A DNA stretch of 5,817 bases, from positions 1 through 5,817 of the forward strand of contig JALWKJ010000074.1 in assembly GCA_027081495.1 (NCBI GenBank), in the 5' to 3' direction. Numbering within the stretch: the first letter of the stretch is position 1; every line of letters begins with the position of its first letter. A program made the translations under genes and the position numbers. Source of the stretch: Campylobacterales bacterium. Lineage in GTDB: Bacteria > Campylobacterota > Campylobacteria > Campylobacterales > QNZT01. The notes beneath the pieces are model-generated. The model worked only from the letters and a program-made list of their open reading frames with translations. It was not told the DNA's origin and did not search any database. Shown here piece after piece: positions 5,368 to 5,817 of the stretch.

Positions 5368-5580
5368 TCAACCGTGCCCGTAAACTACCGCGCTCTTGTG
5401 CAAACCTCTGTTTTTCAATAAAAGCAAAGCTTCGATATCCTCATCCGAAATACCGAATTTCTTGCACAATACGCCAAGTCTTAGAAGAGAAAACTCTTCT
5501 TGATGTTTCTTTTTGAGATAACTGATTGCCGCCGGTGTTTTTCCTACCGCCAAAGCGATTTCTTTACCTGTAATTTGCAT
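5368..5580 (-). CDS. Small helix-turn-helix DNA-binding protein (XRE-like)
   Basis: A 70-residue protein, not recognised as a named family. Residues 4-25 (GKEIALAVG, then TPAAISYLKKK) have the spacing of a helix-turn-helix with a recognition helix at about 15-24. A second helical part follows, FSLLRLGVLCKKFGISDEDIEALLLLK (30-56), matching the way Cro/C1-type domains continue (leucine-rich helix, then an FGIS turn). The C terminus (57-70) is short and ends YGHG. It probably binds DNA as a dimer. ATG at 5578-5580 has a G-rich Shine-Dalgarno (GAGGGGG, within 5584-5593) that overlaps the stop of the 41-codon gene 3 nt upstream, so the two are translationally coupled. Self-regulation through the tandem repeat at 5746-5767 is a reasonable guess. 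Targets unknown. Confidence 0.75.
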   Translation of the reverse strand: MQITGKEIALAVGKTPAAISYLKKKHQEEFSLLRLGVLCKKFGISDEDIEALLLLKNRGLHKSAVVYGHG

Positions 5581-5583
5581 CTC

Positions 5584-5709
5584 TCACCCCCTCTTTTGAT
5601 TTTTAATATAGATTTTTACCGGTACGGATTTTCTTTTTAAATTTAACAACTCTTCGAGCTGCTCTGATAAAATATCGATCGTTCTTAAAAATAAATTCAT
5701 CGTTTTCAA
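5584..5709 (-). CDS. Unrecognised 41-residue small protein, first gene of a mini-operon with the HTH gene
   Basis: I do not recognise this protein. It starts with TTG (5707-5709) after AGGAG at 5716-5720 with a 6-nt spacer; an in-frame ATG three codons later (5698-5700) is too far from that site. Residues 6-24 are rich in Leu/Ile (NLFLRTIDILSEQLEELLNL) and probably form an amphipathic helix or short coiled coil. The tail from 25 is basic (KRK, then VKIYIKNQKRG). Its TGA (5584-5586) is 3 nt before the ATG of the HTH gene, whose Shine-Dalgarno overlaps this frame's end. Good start signals, coupling and non-random composition argue that it is real. It might partner the HTH protein or work as its coupled leader. 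No signal peptide or clear membrane span. Confidence 0.6.
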   Translation of the reverse strand: MKTMNLFLRTIDILSEQLEELLNLKRKSVPVKIYIKNQKRG

Positions 5710-5736
5710 ATTTAACTCCTCATTTGATATACGAGA

Positions 5737-5742
5737 AGTATA
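5737..5742 (-). promoter_or_regulatory. -10 box for the 41-aa/HTH operon
   Basis: The minus strand reads TATTATACT; TATACT at 5737-5742 is a good -10, giving a start near 5730 and a leader of about 20 nt with the AGGAG at 5716-5720. A TTGACA occurs at 5754-5759 but only 11 nt away, too close to act as its -35. The opposite strand carries TATAAT at 5739-5744, so some rightward activity cannot be excluded. Confidence 0.5.
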
Positions 5743-5744
5743 AT

Positions 5745-5767
5745 ACAAAGTTGTGTCAAAGTTGTGT
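5745..5767. promoter_or_regulatory. Tandem 11-bp repeat, probable operator of the HTH operon
   Basis: CAAAGTTGTGT occurs twice back to back (5746-5756 and 5757-5767). Each copy centres on CAA-AG-TTG, and with the preceding base the first is the palindrome ACAAAGTTGT (5745-5754). The 11-bp period, about one helical turn, would place two protein dimers on the same face of DNA. It abuts the -10 box of the operon encoding the HTH protein, the usual place for a repressor site. Confidence 0.5.
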
Positions 5768-5784
5768 GAAAAATAAGTATTTTT

Positions 5785-5803
5785 ATTTTTTTTGAAAAAA
5801 AAT
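5785..5803. other. A/T-tract palindrome upstream of the HTH operon
   Basis: A-T8-G-A8-T forms a perfect palindrome centred on G5794. It is in the very AT-rich end of the window (5768-5817), where I see no gene. It could be an intrinsically bent upstream promoter region or a terminator of a gene beyond the window edge; the hairpin loop would be strained. Confidence 0.3.
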
Positions 5804-5817
5804 TAGATATATAATAA

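Noticed and set aside
5754..5759. TTGACA as the -35 of the HTH operon
   Set aside because: It is only 11 nt from the TATACT -10; it arises from the junction of the tandem 11-bp repeats.
1..5817. tRNA, rRNA or tmRNA genes
   Set aside because: No cloverleaf with TTCRANY arm, no rRNA-like segments and no tmRNA ends were seen on either strand.

Overview
The window looks like chromosomal DNA from a flagellated member of the Campylobacterota (the former Epsilonproteobacteria). The pointers are AT-rich DNA, codon use favouring AAA, TTA and ATA, very tight gene packing, a futalosine-pathway menaquinone enzyme (MqnD) in an operon with a flagellar export protein (FliQ), and a short MurB right behind fliQ. 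The fliQ-murB pair is also adjacent in Campylobacter and Helicobacter genomes. An AmmeMemoRadiSam/AMMECR1 protein suggests an environmental relative of the Sulfurimonas/Sulfurovum kind rather than a classical host-associated Campylobacter. The genus cannot be fixed from this sequence alone.

Layout. Positions 1-1771 (+) hold the 3' end of gatA and a complete guaB only 2 nt behind it. They converge on a minus-strand block with a two-way hairpin terminator between them (about 1784-1809). The minus block, in transcription order from 4354 to 1808, is mqnD, fliQ, murB and amrA. mqnD and murB both start with TTG. fliQ has its Shine-Dalgarno on the mqnD stop codon. amrA appears to have its own extended -10 promoter. 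Upstream, 4355-4579 is non-coding and holds a striking 120-nt near-perfect palindrome and a strong two-way terminator. Next comes hpf (long-form ribosome hibernation factor) on the minus strand. Positions 5120-5367 are non-coding or only micro-coding: the hpf promoter, a Fur-like site, and two long hairpins flanking a 10-codon ORF with a good Shine-Dalgarno. The right end (5368-5817) carries a minus-strand mini-operon: a 41-codon small protein followed by a 70-residue helix-turn-helix protein, preceded by a -10 box and a tandem 11-bp repeat that looks like an operator.

Functions. Most genes are core housekeeping: Gln-tRNA/Asn-tRNA amidation (GatA), guanine nucleotide synthesis (GuaB), menaquinone synthesis (MqnD), flagellar export (FliQ), peptidoglycan precursor synthesis (MurB) and ribosome hibernation (HPF). 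The less ordinary material is the 120-nt palindrome at 4395-4514, the double-hairpin micro-ORF region at 5217-5333, and the small-protein/HTH operon with its putative operator. These three are where an undescribed element or regulatory circuit would be, if there is one.
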